From assembly GCA_034008185.1 (NCBI GenBank), contig CM067082.1, positions 84,567,684-84,631,683 on the forward strand: a DNA stretch of 64,000 nt, given 5' to 3'. Positions 22,650-35,736 of this stretch are shown here, piece after piece. The notes beneath the pieces are model-generated. The model ran no database searches. It was not told where the DNA came from and saw only the letters and a program-made list of their open reading frames with translations. Position 1 is the stretch's first letter; each line of letters opens with the position of its first letter. The DNA is from Gorsachius magnificus (lineage: Eukaryota; Chordata; Aves; Pelecaniformes; Ardeidae). A program made the translations under genes and the position numbers.

Positions 22650-22674
22650 AAAAAAAAAAAATTAAAAAAAAATC
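22650..22674 (+). repeat. A-rich low-complexity tract
   Basis: Two A runs separated by TT, followed by TCCCAG. No retroelement body could be recognised upstream. Confidence 0.8.
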
Positions 22675-22949
22675 CCAGTTTAATTTGGTAATCCCTGCCA
22701 CAACAGTATACAGACTTGTGACACACTCCTACGATGAACTAGCTCAGCAACTGTCTTTTTCACAATCAGTTCTTGTAAATTAATCCTCCTTGAAAGAAAC
22801 CTGCTTAAGTGAAAACATTCATTTCTACACCTGGGCTCTCTGCTGCAGGTGTAGGGAGAAGATTTAGCAGGAGTGGTTTGCAAGCCAAATCTGGGAGCCT
22901 GATTCAACAGGGAATAATGAGCAAATCTTTAGTGACTGGGGCCAGCCCT

Positions 22950-23050
22950 GGATTCACAGATTGCTATATATAGGGAGGCCAGAAGGGAACTTTTTGACTT
23001 TCTAGTCTGAACTCCAGCATAAAATAAAATGTCACCTGAGGATTTCCTGA
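22950..23050 (-). mobile_element. Ancient CR1 3' end relic, minus strand
   Basis: The stretch reads ATTCACAGATTGCTATA, then AGGCCAGAAGGGAAC and CTAGTCTGAACTCCAGCATA. This is the reverse-complement form of an old CR1 3' UTR shared by birds, crocodiles and turtles (pattern 'aggccagaagggaccat..tgatcatctagtctgacctcctg'). Divergence is high and the element is only a fragment. The minus orientation follows from comparison with younger bird CR1 copies, whose 3' end reads the same way. Confidence 0.5.
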
Positions 23051-24540
23051 AGGCAGTTCACTAATTTGTGGTTGTATAAGAGTCTTTTAATCTAAACCAC
23101 TGTTTAGCTAAACCTTTAGGTATAACATTTGAATTTGATCTTCCATTCTAGTCTCTGACTCACTAAGCTGTAAGAATCACAAGTGCCTAATCTTTAAAAA
23201 GGTAGAAAACATCTTGGCATTTTTGCACCGGCATGGTTGTACTGCAGTCATGGGAACGTCATGGCATCTAACCTGTTCCACTTGGCTCTCCCAGAGGCCA
23301 TGAGCAACAGACCCCAAGAAGGGCTTCATACCTGCAGATTTCATTGGTAGTGAGGTGCCTAAACAGAATTAAGGATCCTATATACCTTTATCACAGGGTT
23401 TGGTACTTTGTGACAATTAATGTTGTAATTACTTGCTAAATTTTTATCCCTTTTTTTGATCAGTGAAATTGGGCATTACCGATAGATAAAAATTTCCACA
23501 AAAAATATTTTTTCTTTTGAAGTTTTCCAGTTGGAAACTTGAAATTGGACACATAAAATGGAACAAACATGAGTTGTTATAATAAAAATGGACATCAATC
23601 TAAGCCAGTTTTGGTGAGGTTTTTTGTTCAATATTTTAGCTGGAAACTTCTACACTTTCCAGCTGGCTCCCTTCAACAGTTATGTTGTAGTAATCAAGTA
23701 TCGTAAGAGTTGAAATGCTATGAAAATGCCATCCATGTCCTACTGGAAGGACAATATCAGGTATTTCGTAGAGCTTGAAAGGGTGGCATTTCCTTACAAT
23801 GGCGGAATGTGAGAGAGAGAACCAAAAGAGGCAAAATAAAGGGGATTTTTTTTCTCCCTTTAGATGGAAAATTCCATGTGTTAATCTCTGGAGGGAGCAG
23901 AGTGCAGGTAAACTTGCCAGATCGTTATGTCATCTTGGAAAATTTCTTGTTCCCATTCTCTGCTTTCTGAAATTGAAATTGTTCAGATACACTATTCCCA
24001 AGCGCACAGAAACGTTTTATTTTAACGTGTGTTTATTATAAACTGTGATAGTTTTTTTGCTGCTTCTTGCCTTTTTGGATTCATTGCTCTTTAGCAATCT
24101 GATCCTCTGTGCTCGGAAATATTGGATGTGTGGCTCTGTGTTGGGGCACTCAGGTCATTATAGAGATGCAAGACTCGCCAGGAAGAGGCAAGTGGTAGCG
24201 TGGATTCAGAAAGTGTCTCTCCCCTTTGAGTCAGGATTCAACAAGTCATTTTATTGTCCTCTCCTTGGAAGAAAAAGAAGTTCCGATGTTTAAGTCTGGC
24301 TAGATACAACTACCAGTGGAGTGCCCTTCAGGTGAGAGTCATCTCTCAGAGTTTCAGAGGACTCCAGACATCTTGCATGGTGTGGAGATGAAATGGGCAT
24401 TATTGCACTAGCGGTGGGGATAACATAGATGATTACCCATAAAAAGGCACCTGAAAATTAATGCTTCTCTTTTCCCTCCTTCCAGCTGCCTCCTACATCA
24501 CAAATAGCAACACATAATCACCTAAAGAACATTGTGGCTG

Positions 24541-24615
24541 GTTTTGGGGTGATTTTTTTTCCGTTTGTTTTTTTCTGGTTTTTTTTTGGTTTTTGTTTTT
24601 TGGTTTTTTTCTGTA
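24541..24615 (+). repeat. T/G-rich low-complexity block
   Basis: Runs of T broken by GG, CC and single G (TTTTTTTTGGTTTTTG-like). The phenylalanine-rich 76-codon plus frame and the lysine-rich minus frame over it arise from this composition and are not genes. Confidence 0.85.
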
Positions 24616-27299
24616 TGGAAAAAGTAAAAAGGAAAGGAATATTTTTGCCCGTTTGGGGCAAAAGAGTTGAAATAAAAGAGTTGAAATTCTTGGTTTCTGC
24701 CTTTTGCCGCTTTTGGTTTCAAAATCCTGCTAGCAAAATTCTGAGGTCTGGCTCCTGCTTCTGAGCTCATGGGGAGCCCAAGTGTCCCTTCTAATATATT
24801 CTGCCTAGTAAAAGCTAAATATCAAAGAGCAAAGCAGTAGTGGGACTGGTTGGTTCCTATTAATTTTGAAGGTTTTTTTAGTGTTGAGGTCTTGAGTGGC
24901 TATTGCTGGCCAGTGTTAGCTTTTGCTTTATGTTTCTAATCATATATTAAGATCTGCCTTGGTAGGTTATTTGACTTGTTTTATCCTGATTGCAGGTTAA
25001 TTATGGCTGGGGGTTATGGAATCAGTTCCCCAACAGAACTTCAAATGTGCAGTCGCTGCTAACATTGAAAAGCAGATTGAATAAATCAAAATGCTTGCTA
25101 CAGCTATTAACTGAATTCTGTCCTTAATTACCAAAATATTATTATAAAATTATTTGCCAAAAGTAAAGAGAGTTCCTGCTCCTCAGAGCACTTTTACTAA
25201 AAAGTAGCCACACAGAGAACCAGATACAGAGGGAAGTCTGGTGGGTTGGACCGGAGTAAGAAGGATATTTTGGCAGCACTTGTTACCACCACAGTGCATG
25301 TTTGCTCAATGCACATACACGTAGACATCTTAGTATCAGTATGTATTCATCAGCAGCTAGCAAGATCAGGATGAATGTGGCCAGAATATTTGGCACGTTC
25401 GCCCCCTCCCTTGTACATTAAGGAGCTGTGATTGGCAAAAGCAGTTTCCACTGAAGCCAATGATAAAAGCTGAACACGGGTTGGCCAAGTGGCCAGAAAA
25501 AATTTATGGACATGCTTGGTTATCCTTCCTAACCCTTCTGCAAAAACACCCCTTCAGTCTTTCCTTGATTGGCTTTCCGCAAGTGGATGCACGAACAAAA
25601 TGGGCACTCTCATAGGCAAAACCTGGTTAGATGTTCAGTGGTTTCCCTTGCCTGCAATCTCTTCCTTTCCTGTAGGATGTATATAAACAGGTTGTGTCCT
25701 ACTGGCAAAATGCAACTGCTTCCCTGGGTAACGGAGAACTCTCTTCTTGTCTACACCAGCAAGCATCTATGCTGTAGAGGGAAGGGGTGCACAGCTGCTA
25801 GCTGGTACTGCATCACATCACTGGGGACATTTATGTTGTACCAGGCTGCTAAAGGCAGAGCCATAGCTAAATTTGCTTTCTAACAAATCTGCCTGACATA
25901 CATTTATTTTGTACTTTTGGCTTAAAGCAGGTTCTCAAGTCTGTAGGACTTTCAGCACACCATCTCAAAGGTAGGGTTTCTTAACTCTCAGTCTTTGCAA
26001 GACACAGTGGAGTCAAGCAAGTACACGTTATATCCATGGTGAAAATGGCATGCACAAAGTGAATACAAACCCAACATTGACCTGGAATATATATAATCTC
26101 TTCTACTATGTGGTCTTTGCAATAGTTTGTATTGAATACAGATAGACAATGGTTTCCTACTCCTGCTATTAAAGGTGTAAGAAGTCATGGATATCAACAT
26201 CTATAGAAGAGTCAGCATGAAGTGCACTGAAAAAGGGAGGGTCTGTGTTTGATTTCCATTTCCATGCGAATCTGTTCTGTGCTAATGAATGGCACCATAA
26301 ACACAGAGGTGCACAAAACACTTAATCTTTGGGTTTAGTAAAACTGCACAAAAAGCAGCAGCCAGCCCAGGGTTCACTAAAAATCATGAGAGATGTGGTC
26401 AGTGGCAGAAGCTTGCTGTAACAGTGCTAAAGGAGCTTTTTCAAATGCAGAAAAAATACCTAACATAGTGTTCAGAATAGGCTGTAAATTATTAGTGGGA
26501 AGAAATAAAAATCCAAGAATTGCAGATTAATTTCCACCACTCCTGATGCAACCAAGTACATTAGTCTCACTCAGCACCTTTAAGGGGATGCCATTTAGTT
26601 AAGGACTTTTAGGTACCCATAATTTTCAAGTTTCTGTGTCTGTATTGATGGAAATGCATGTGAAATGCTGCTCTCTAGGAGCTGATTTAGGTAGATGATA
26701 AAAGACAGATTAAAGCTGCCAGCTAAGAGAGGCAGAAGTGGCTCAGAGCTGTGTTTTTGGCTCTCACTGAACAGGATTATAATTCCATTGCCTGATTCTG
26801 ATAAAGACAAAATATCCCAAATCCAGGCTGGCCTTGGATTTCTTCTCCTATATATTCATTAACATGATCTAAAGCTTTCTAGCTTCAGCCTATCAGGCCA
26901 CTGAATTTATGAAGAGAGATGGTCCAAAACAGTCACAGGTAATGGGAAAACATTGAAAAGCAACCATCAGTGGCTAATTTTAATGAATTCCTGACCTGGA
27001 GGTTTTTGCTGAGGACACCATTTTATAGTCAGCTGTGATGAGGTAGGGCATCCAGTTCATGTAATCTAAGTTTTGACCATGCGATCTAACCCTTTCTGCC
27101 TTTTCTCAAAAAATGACTCTGCATAGACACAAAAAAATTATTACTAGAAGGATGCCTAGTTCTCAGTCTTCAGAACAATATCCTGCTAATGAAAATTCCT
27201 TCAGGTACTGCCCAGCCACCATTTCAAGAAATTTTGAAACTCCAGGATTCAAAAATAACCAGAATTGTCCATTCTTTACAGGAAACATATTTTCAGTGT

Positions 27300-27480
27300 A
27301 GAGGGCATGGAAAGGAAAGAATGATCAAAAAGAAAGGGTCTATCTGGAGAGAGAACAATATGGGTTAGACAGAAGGCTAGGAAGGAGCAAGAGACTGAAG
27401 AGGAATTAAAGGATATAAAGGATATAAAAAAGAAGGGACTAAAGGAAGAAAAGGATGAAATGGAAAAATAAAGAAAAGGC
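27300..27480 (+). repeat. Purine-rich (GA) low-complexity block
   Basis: The plus strand is overwhelmingly A and G, with a tandem AAAGGATAT x2 near 27412-27430. One plus frame between TAG at 27299 and a TAA near 27470 reads as a Lys/Glu-rich coiled-coil-like peptide, which is what a GA tract gives by composition alone. Confidence 0.7.
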
Positions 27481-30318
27481 CAAGGACACCCAAAATTTCT
27501 TCTCTGGTTTTGCTTTTTGAGAAAGCTGGTGCTGACCATCAGCTAGATTTTTTTGACACATTAATTTTCTGAGAAATGTTTTATTGTATGCGTAGCCCTA
27601 GCAGCAGCTGGTTCCGGCATGCTTAACTCCCCTTTCCTTTGCACCTTGGTTGGAGCCATTAGTTACCCTTGTGCCACTCAGGGGTCAGCCCAGCACAGAA
27701 CATCAGTGATAAAGTCTAACATGCTCTCATACAGAGGAATCTACATCCACAGCTTCTTTCCTCTGTTACTCTGAATAGTTTTACCCTAACAAATTATGAT
27801 ATATCTTTTTTTTTTCATATCAACAGTAGCCGAGAAACAGTAACCCTGGTAACTTCATCTAGCTCAATATTTTGGGTTTTTTTTTTTTTTTCCCAGCTTA
27901 AAAAAACCCTCAACATGTTGAAACACAGAAGAGGTGACTGTACAACTGAGCCCAAGGCTAACCTTTGTAGGCAAGTGTTAGCTTAATCATGGAGAAACAG
28001 ATTAGAAAAGAAAAAAAAAAAAGTAACTGGATGTGTTTTATTCGGTGATTTTGTTTTGTTTTTAGACAAAGGTTTCAGGCAAAAAGATAATGACAGTAAT
28101 TTATTCAATTTATCCAATGAAATGTTTCAGATTGTATTAATAGACTGAAGTGATGTTTACCTGTGTAGATGGATGTATAGTTTCCTATGGAGACAAGCTC
28201 ATTAGGTCAAGATTGCGTGCCACTAGTTATTCTCCACCTAGGTGCAGGCTACTGAAATGGGTATTGCAAAAGCACAGGACTTGCATAATTGATAATGTGG
28301 GCTGGAATTTCTTCAACAAACTGCCTCTTCCTTGGGGTAAGAGGAGACAGACAAGCTCTGGTTTATCAAAACCAGAGTAACTTTTGTGAACTCTTCAGAT
28401 TTGATTTATTTCCTATTCAAAGAATATTTTGGAAAAGTTCTGAGGTTGTCAAAATGACCCATTAGAATATTTCAGAAAATAATTTAACTGTAAATTTAAA
28501 TTGATCTTCCTCCTACCTAAACCAACAACAAACAAAAATTTCAAAACTGAAATGAAGAAATAGAAATATTTTTATTGACTTGAACTGGCGGTGGTGTTCA
28601 CTTTTCATTTTTTCCCCTTTTTTTCCTTTGGCTTACCAATTCAGGATAACTTTTACTTAACTTCCATAGATTTTTAGGAAAAAGAAAACTATTTTCCTGG
28701 ACTCTAGCAGTCAGGGCAGGAAACTTGTTTTCCATATGTAGCAATGCAATGTATGTAAATTATGTATGTCTTTCACAATGTAGCCCTTTCTGGCATGTGG
28801 CCAACGTGTAGATATCTATCAGAGATGAGCTTGGGAAGAAATAGATGAGGAAATTTTATGCAGTCTCACATTTTATCTTAGTTTATGGGTTGCTTTTTTT
28901 TTTCTTGCTACATTTAGTTAGCTACATACTAACTGAAGATGTAATTGTTCAATCAGTGGCTGGAAAGGAGTAGTCCTGTTCCCGTCAAGGGCTGCACTGT
29001 GCTAACCTGTACAGCTTTTCTAGGACTTGGCAAACAGTGAGATCTGTCTATGTTTAGATGAACCCCATAAAATTTCTACATTTGCATAGCCAAATGCACA
29101 TGCCAGTAGTACTTGCACAATGCCTCACAGCTGTATGCACAGGTAACCTGCATAGCAGCAAACATTCCAATAATCTCAGTTTGTTCCTGCAGCAGCCACT
29201 TACGTAAAGAATCCTGAATATTGAAGTTCAGTATTAGAGCTGGTCCCAAAAAGTCCATTGAAATGCACGAGTGAGCCCCAGTAAGCAGCTTGCAAGGAGC
29301 CAGACTGAAGCCCTCCAGAGTCTCCCTGGAGCAGGGTGCCCCCATGGATGGCTGCAGCAGCTCTTTGGAACTGGTACTAAGACCTTTCATTGCAATGTAC
29401 AGTTGAAAATCTGGGGTGTTTCCTATTAATTTTGATTAACACGCTTTCATGTATGTCACTTCTAGCTGGAATTACAAAAGCCAGTTACTGTGAAGACAAT
29501 AAACAGTTTTGAAGCAGATTGACCAGAAAGTTCATATTCATACTCGTATCCCGGCAGTGGCACATGTGGTCATTCATGCTGGCAGCTCACCTCCATTCTG
29601 CACATGTAAATATAAAGTGAGGCAATGTGCTTTTCCAAATGTGCTTTTTCCAAACACATGTTCTACTTTTATGTTCAGAGACACCCAAATGCGCATCCTG
29701 TGATGCCTACCATGCCCTCTACTTGTTTCTTTGGGGTGGAAATCTAGGTGCATAGGCCTGAAGGGAGCAGCAGATGGGGACTGTAGCTGTGGGATGCTCC
29801 AGGCAAATCCCCTGACTCACAGTGTAGGTGCAGACTCAACTAAATCTGCCTTTTTTTTTTTCCTTCCAACTGGCTGTTTTTACAGCAGAAATCTTTGTTG
29901 TCACCTGCCAAGTGGAAATTCTTCTGCTTTGGACTACTAAATATTACTCTTACTATTTTTATTCCAGTTCTCAAGGCTCTGTATAACCTCTCACATTTCC
30001 TTTAGGTTGATGAGCTCTCTCAATTTTCCTTTTCAGCATTGCATACTGCTACTTCCCCTTTTGCCAGCTCCTTGCCTGCCTTGTAATTCTGCTAATCCCT
30101 ATCTTCTCTAGTTTAAAACAGTAAGGTCCTACCTGCCATCATATCAGATGTCTTAGAGGACTTAACACACATCTGCCACATTTCCAAGGGCAGGAAAATC
30201 AGCTCTCAGAGAAAGATTAGCACTCAGTCTGTTGTGGCCCCATTTTAATCAACCCAAGCTGTATTTTATGCTGTTTTATCTACTTCCATGTGTTTGCAAA
30301 CAACAGCAGTCAGACTTA

Positions 30319-30440
30319 CAAGTCTGTAATGGGCATCAAATTCCTCCTTTCACTTTTCTTAGCTAGTGAAATAACGTTTGCTGTTCTCCACTCATATGGT
30401 ATTGTTTTGTTCCCATCATAAACACACAGTATGGTAGAGG
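30319..30440 (-). mobile_element. Decayed CR1 LINE fragment (reverse transcriptase region), minus strand
   Basis: Read on the minus strand from 30399 the frame gives PYEWRTANVISLAKK, then about ten more residues and a stop, which aligns with the conserved W-x-x-ANV-x-x-I-x-KK segment at the start of the CR1 reverse transcriptase domain. In-frame stops (TAA and TGA near 30313-30318) show the copy is dead. Flanking sequence on both sides may be part of the same copy but is too diverged to delimit by eye. Confidence 0.55.
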
Positions 30441-31859
30441 TATATAAAAGAGGGAAAATCTAGAATAGCTCAAATCCTGCAGGAGTTTTCTATGTGAACT
30501 TTCGAAGTATTCAGGAGGAGTTTGTTGTACAAACCCTTTACAGGATCAGGTTTGGCATAAATAGTCTATCAAGCTAGCAATTGAAGCAGTGTGTTCCTCA
30601 GTGCAATAATAATTCTCTACACAAAGGCAGCTAGGGTTTGTCTAGCATACTATATGGAGGGACTTAAAAGTTGGGGAATGTTAGCCCTGCTCTAGGTATC
30701 TGTAGGTTGCATACTATGTCAGCAAATTAGAAAATATGTACCTTTAATTAATAGCTTACCAAGCAAACATTATTAGAGGGTATCAACTAGAAGTTAAAAA
30801 AAAAAGTTAAGGAGGAGTTACTGTAATTCATTTTCAGCACTCAGAGACTTATGCGGGACTTACTTGGTACAGCAGCGTGAGAATGTTAATAAGTAAAACC
30901 TGTGGGCAGTGTGATGACCCAGCCAGTGGGCACTGTGGGTGCTGGGGTGGCAGTCTGAACCCCTCAGTCACAGCCTTGGCCCTGGTCATGGGAATACACA
31001 CAGTATGAACTAGAAGCAAAGTGCATGAGGATTGCTGTGTAACTTCAGTTCATTGCTATTGTTGATGCTGCAGATCAAATCAGCATTTATTTGACTAAAG
31101 GATGTTTAACATGATGAAATGGGCTCTAATTATAATGTGCTGAAAGAGCTGATGAAAATTTGTCTGCTTTCTGCTTTTAATTTAGCTGGAGGCATTGGAA
31201 AAGAAATCCAGGGAGTGGAAAGAATTTCTTCAGTCACAGTAAGGGTTTCATACATATTCTTCAGAAAACTTCCTTGTCTTCCCTTGCTGTTTCAGGCCCT
31301 GTCCTAGCACCGCACAGCCATGCATATTTGACTGTGACGATACACCTGTAGTATGTGAGATCAAAGATGCACTTGAAAGCAAGCATACATTGCATGTCCT
31401 CTGGTTGGGTTGGAGCTAGGCAGGTCCCAGACTGGATTTAGATTAGAATTTGGATTCAGATTTTAAAATTGCTTGTCAGGCAAACCCATACCAGGTTGGC
31501 TCCTTTTAACTTCTCCCTGTTAGCCCACACTATTTCCAAGGCAGCAATTCCCAGATAAATGCAACACTCGAGTGATATTTTCTCATGCCCGGCCTGTTTG
31601 TTGTCTGTTCCGTGAAGTGATGTTTCAGTACGTGCACTACAAAAGTGTACTGGGCTACCTTTGGGTTTTTTTTTTCTCTGTGCCACATCACATCACAAGT
31701 GCCCGTCATTTGTTGTCCTCTCTCACTTCAAGCTCTCTATTCCCATTGGTGCTTGTCATTTTTCTTTAAACTTTTTGTAGCTTCCCAGTGCTCTCATTGT
31801 TTTGTTTGGTGAGTCTTCTCTCTTTTAATGTTCCTTCCAGGCTACTGCTAATGCATATA
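30441..31859. other. Unique DNA, no gene seen
   Basis: AT-leaning sequence. Part of 30441-30620 may be an extension of the dead CR1 copy. No exon or regulatory block was recognised. Confidence 0.45.
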
Positions 31860-31916
31860 TTATTGGGCCAGATTACCTCTAAAGGTCCCTTTCAACCCAA
31901 AGCATTCTATGACTCT
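31860..31916 (+). mobile_element. CR1 LINE 3' end, plus strand
   Basis: GGGCCAGATTACCTCTAAAG, then GTCCCTTTCAACCCAAAGCA and TTCTATGACTCT, matches the bird CR1 3' terminus (pattern 'cagatgatctctgaggtcccttccaaccc...attctatgattctatga'). Only the last about 55 bp are recognisable, typical of the heavy 5' truncation of CR1. The 3' microsatellite-like end is decayed to about one and a half units. Confidence 0.8.
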
Positions 31917-32129
31917 CTGGTTAATATATACATTATATCCTCTGGTAGGGCCATGAATTGCACCCTTTCTCTTTTAAGATTCAGTCCCACAGTGTCCTCA
32001 ACAGTGTTCAGCAGGGCACACAAGAGCATGCTGTAGGAAGAAGTTGCGTTGGTTTCTGCAGGGCTCTTTGCATGGTTAAACCAAACACCTGCATGTGTCC
32101 CTTGCTGTCTGGTCTGGCAGGATTGGCCT
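31917..32129. other. Unique DNA
   Basis: Nothing recognised between the CR1 end and the CpG-rich patch. Confidence 0.5.
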
Positions 32130-32385
32130 CAACCGGTCAGCGATCGCAGAGCTGGAGGGTTGGGAGCAGGGCACTGACTCTGCACCCTTCCCACACAGAA
32201 GACAGGTTTCTTCTTCAGAGCGGACCTCAAGGTGCCCTGATAGTGCCGAGCGTGGTGTGGTTGCTCCCCACAAAGTTGCTCCTGAGGTGCTTTCTCCACG
32301 TCTCAGCACTGAGCCTGCAAGAGCTCAGCCAAAACGCTCCCCGGGAGGCTCTGCAGGCGTGTTGACGCAGGCGGTACGGTGGAGG
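32130..32385 (+). other. CpG-rich patch, function unknown
   Basis: CpG dinucleotides are clearly denser here than in the surrounding kilobases (clusters at AACCGGTCAGCGATCGCAG, GTGCCGAGCGTGG, and TGTTGACGCAGGCGGTACGG). It includes the 8-bp palindrome GCGATCGC at 32140-32147. Several overlapping frames on both strands (plus 32095-32394, plus 31958-32365, minus 32227-32589) are open because GC-rich DNA has few stops. None is a known family. It might be a small CpG island or an orphan regulatory element. Confidence 0.35.
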
Positions 32386-32728
32386 GAGGACTAGGGAGAA
32401 GGTGGGTTGCTGAGCTACAGGGCAGGAAGAGAGAAGGGGCTGGAGATGCAGGCCGATCCAGAAAAATGTGGGTACTTTCCACCAGAAAACTGGCATCTCA
32501 CCAGACAATCCTCGAGTCTGCTTGGAGAGGATATGACTGTTTCCATTCTTGCTGCAGGGCTCTTTGGCTCCCAGGTATTGCAAGATCATTTCCAGAGTTG
32601 TTATTGCAAAGTAATATTCACATGAACTGAACTGATCTGGGAGGCAAAAAAACCCCCTTCAGCTGGATATGTGACCCATGGTGAAGTTTAATCAGCTTTG
32701 TAAGGTATATTTTGTATCCTACTGTTTC

Positions 32729-32743
32729 AAATAAATAAATAAA
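32729..32743 (+). repeat. AAAT microsatellite
   Basis: Short AAATAAATAAATAAA run; it also creates overlapping AATAAA hexamers on the plus strand with no recognised exon upstream. Confidence 0.85.
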
Positions 32744-35736
32744 GCTCCGTATAAAAATTAGGCATTTAAAAAGACCCTCTGGGTAGGTTTTTTTCTATAT
32801 TCCTTCTATTTATAGCTTTTTGCGAGAAATGGCCGCTGTTTTGCCAAGCATTCTGTAGAGGTTTTAATTATGCATACTGGCATTTTCTACAACTTTTTTG
32901 GTTAACTGTTAGCAGGCATTTCTGATATTTCAAAGGGACAGACACTGATCTGATGCAACTGATCCCGGTGCCTGTGAGTGTGTGTTGTAGCACCCCGTTT
33001 TACTTGTTTTTCTTTAGGAGAATGCAACAGAAATCAAACCCAAATAAAACAATACTGACAATGTTGTTAGAGCAAACTTGGACCCAGAGGGAGCGTGTGA
33101 AATTTGGGTTCTCAGTCTGAACAGGGGCCAACTGATCTTTTTCTAAACTTTATTGGCTCCTTTTTACATAAAAAATTCTATCATATACAACTATTCACAT
33201 AATATAAAAAAAATTGAAATACATAACCTATTTTAAGCAGACACATACCGTTCAAGAGATGCAGCCCATAAAGTTCATATTTGCTCCTCTCTGCATCTTC
33301 CCTAGACATCTGAATGATACTTTCTGCTCTTTGTATTCCCTGAAGTTGCTCTGCACCTCTCCTCCCCAGGTTATGTGCCTCTAGTGAGCTCTTGGTGGTT
33401 GCAAAGACCAAGCAAGCTGATTAGAGAGGTAGGTGTCTGCCCCGCAAGGACACCAACAGGGATCGGGTCCTTATAGTTCTGTGCAAGCCAATGCATGTGT
33501 TCCTTTCTCAATAACTTGGAGTATTTTGTAGCAAAATATATTTCACCTGTAAGTTTGGTAGTATACCAAACTTTTATGGTCACTTAGTGTCTCCCTCTCT
33601 TTACTTAGGGGTGTATTCTCTTGTGTTCTCATGTTATTCCTGTATATTTGCAGTAACTGTTAACTGCAGCCATTAATATCCTCTGAAAATAATTTGCAGT
33701 TTGCCAGCTGGGTGCTGAACTTCAACCACTTTTGTGTTCTGTGTGTGAAATATATCATTATAAGATGCTTTCTTGAAATGTCTTCTCTGAAAATTTGAGC
33801 CTGTGTTTAATCTTGCTCAGAGCTCCAGTACTGTTATTTCAAGTTCAGCTTGCAGTTTATTATAACTCTGCGATCCTTTTTTGAAGAGCTGCTAACCAAT
33901 TATTCTCCATCCTATGACTGTAGAGTTGTATATTTGTGCCAAAACCATAATACTTTGTTCTTCTCTCTACTAAATTGAACGCTGTTTTTGCAGAGCATTT
34001 CTCCAATTTTCCTACAGGCGTGCATATTAATAAGAATAAAGTTGTGCCCCTAAATCAGCCTTAACCAAGTCATTTAATGAAGGTCAGGGTTGTTTAAAAT
34101 GAAGTCATAGGAGTCCAGAGAAATGAATAGATGCAGATGGTAAAGAGGAGAGCTGTATTATAACAGCTAAAATCATGATAGTTCAAGCTGTGAAAACGTT
34201 AACTCCAGGAATAGCGTTTCTATTACTGTTGTACAGTTCTACAAGCAAATATTAAAAAGTGTATTATTATACCAATAAACACAATATTAAGTCCTTTTTT
34301 GCTAATAATTTGAATACCCAGAATTAAGTAATTTTGCAAAATAAGTGGTTTCTCAAAATGACCAGAATGTATAATTATATTTTTATATAGGTGCATACTC
34401 ATACATTTTATTTAAGAGTGCCTTTATTCAGGTTTATTCTATAATTTCCATTCTTCACTGTATGTACATGTGAAAACACGCAGTCAGTGGTTGAAAAAAA
34501 ATTAGAAGTCCCACTGGGTCTCATATTCGTGTCACTTCTCATTACGGAAAGTGGCAGTGTATGAGTTTAAAAGTGCTGATGTGATCACTAGAGTGACTAT
34601 TACAGATCAGCCTAATTCAGCTTTTCTACAACCCTGCATAAAATCTGTGTATTTATCACATGCATGCCAGTTAAAATCAGTACAGGTAACTTCAGTTGTA
34701 AGAATTCTTCAGGCTTGGGCTCATTTTCTTTGCATATGTTTTCATCTACAGTAGGCCAGCTATAAAAAAAAAAATACAACGCAAAGAGAGTACAAACACT
34801 GATGAGGAATATTAGACCAACTTGGCATGCTAATGAAATCCTTGTTGAAATTCCTCCCTTTCCTCTCCCCTCTTAATTTTTCAAGTGCATCTTCTCATAA
34901 ACTACCCTGATTGCTTGACTACTGAGACACTATTAATTTATCTTCTTTCCACAAGATTCCAAGATTTTAAGGGTAGATATGGATCAGGTTTTTCCATATG
35001 CATAGAACAAGCCATAGAACTGCACAGTGTGATTTCTGAATCAAGCCCAGAGTGACTATTTGAACTGCATCATCTTTTCAGAAAGAAAGTCAGCCCCAGC
35101 TTCAAGCTGCAAGTGATGGCAAGTCTACTGCAGCCATGTAAAAGCTGACCGAGAGTTTAGGTTCTGATCTGAATTTCTTTATCCTCAGCTTTAAAGTGCA
35201 AACTGTCGTCATACTTTTATTTTCCACGGCCTCCTATGCTAAAAAAGGTGTCTGCTACTGGAAATTTTTCTAAGTTTTCTTTAAGAGCTTGCTTCAACAG
35301 TTTTAGCATTGTCAAGCCATTTCCACAGTTCTGTAACCCCCCCGAATAATCTGGTTACCACACGTATATCAAAGCCATTAATTTGCTATATTTAAAAGGA
35401 GAAAAAAAAAGATTAAAATACTGAGTGATATTCCCTGCCCCGTGCAGCCCAGCACCCAGTCAGAGTTCTTACACCAAACTTTATTCCTCTCTTCTCAAGT
35501 AGAAAAATAACCCCCACTGGATTAAAGCAGTTATTGTTTAATTCTGATGTTCTGAATGCTAGCTCCCTATCAGAGAATACTGTCTTATAATAGCATCTGG
35601 GGTGAGCTCAAGTTGCACTCTGTGATCTGATCCTGACCCTGCAAGCCACCAAGACATTCATGTATTGCAAGATTCCTGCAAGATTCACCTGTTTGTGAAG
35701 CTAAGTCAAGACAGAGGCCATCAAAGCAGAAAGTGC

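Larger units (their letters stand above)
23051..30318. other. Unique DNA with low-complexity patches, no gene seen
   Basis: Mostly single-copy AT-rich sequence. Low-complexity pieces are the T/G-rich block at 24541-24615, the purine-rich block at 27300-27480, a T run at 27877-27891 and an A run at 28009-28022. A GTAAGT donor-like site on the minus strand near 29196-29201 has no matching acceptor. The last few hundred bases before 30319 may be further decayed CR1 sequence, but I cannot align them. Confidence 0.45.

Noticed and set aside
26150..26250. Minus-strand acceptor (CTCCCTTTTTCAG) with a short frame
   Set aside because: Frame stops after 18 codons and no polyadenylation signal or donor supports an exon.
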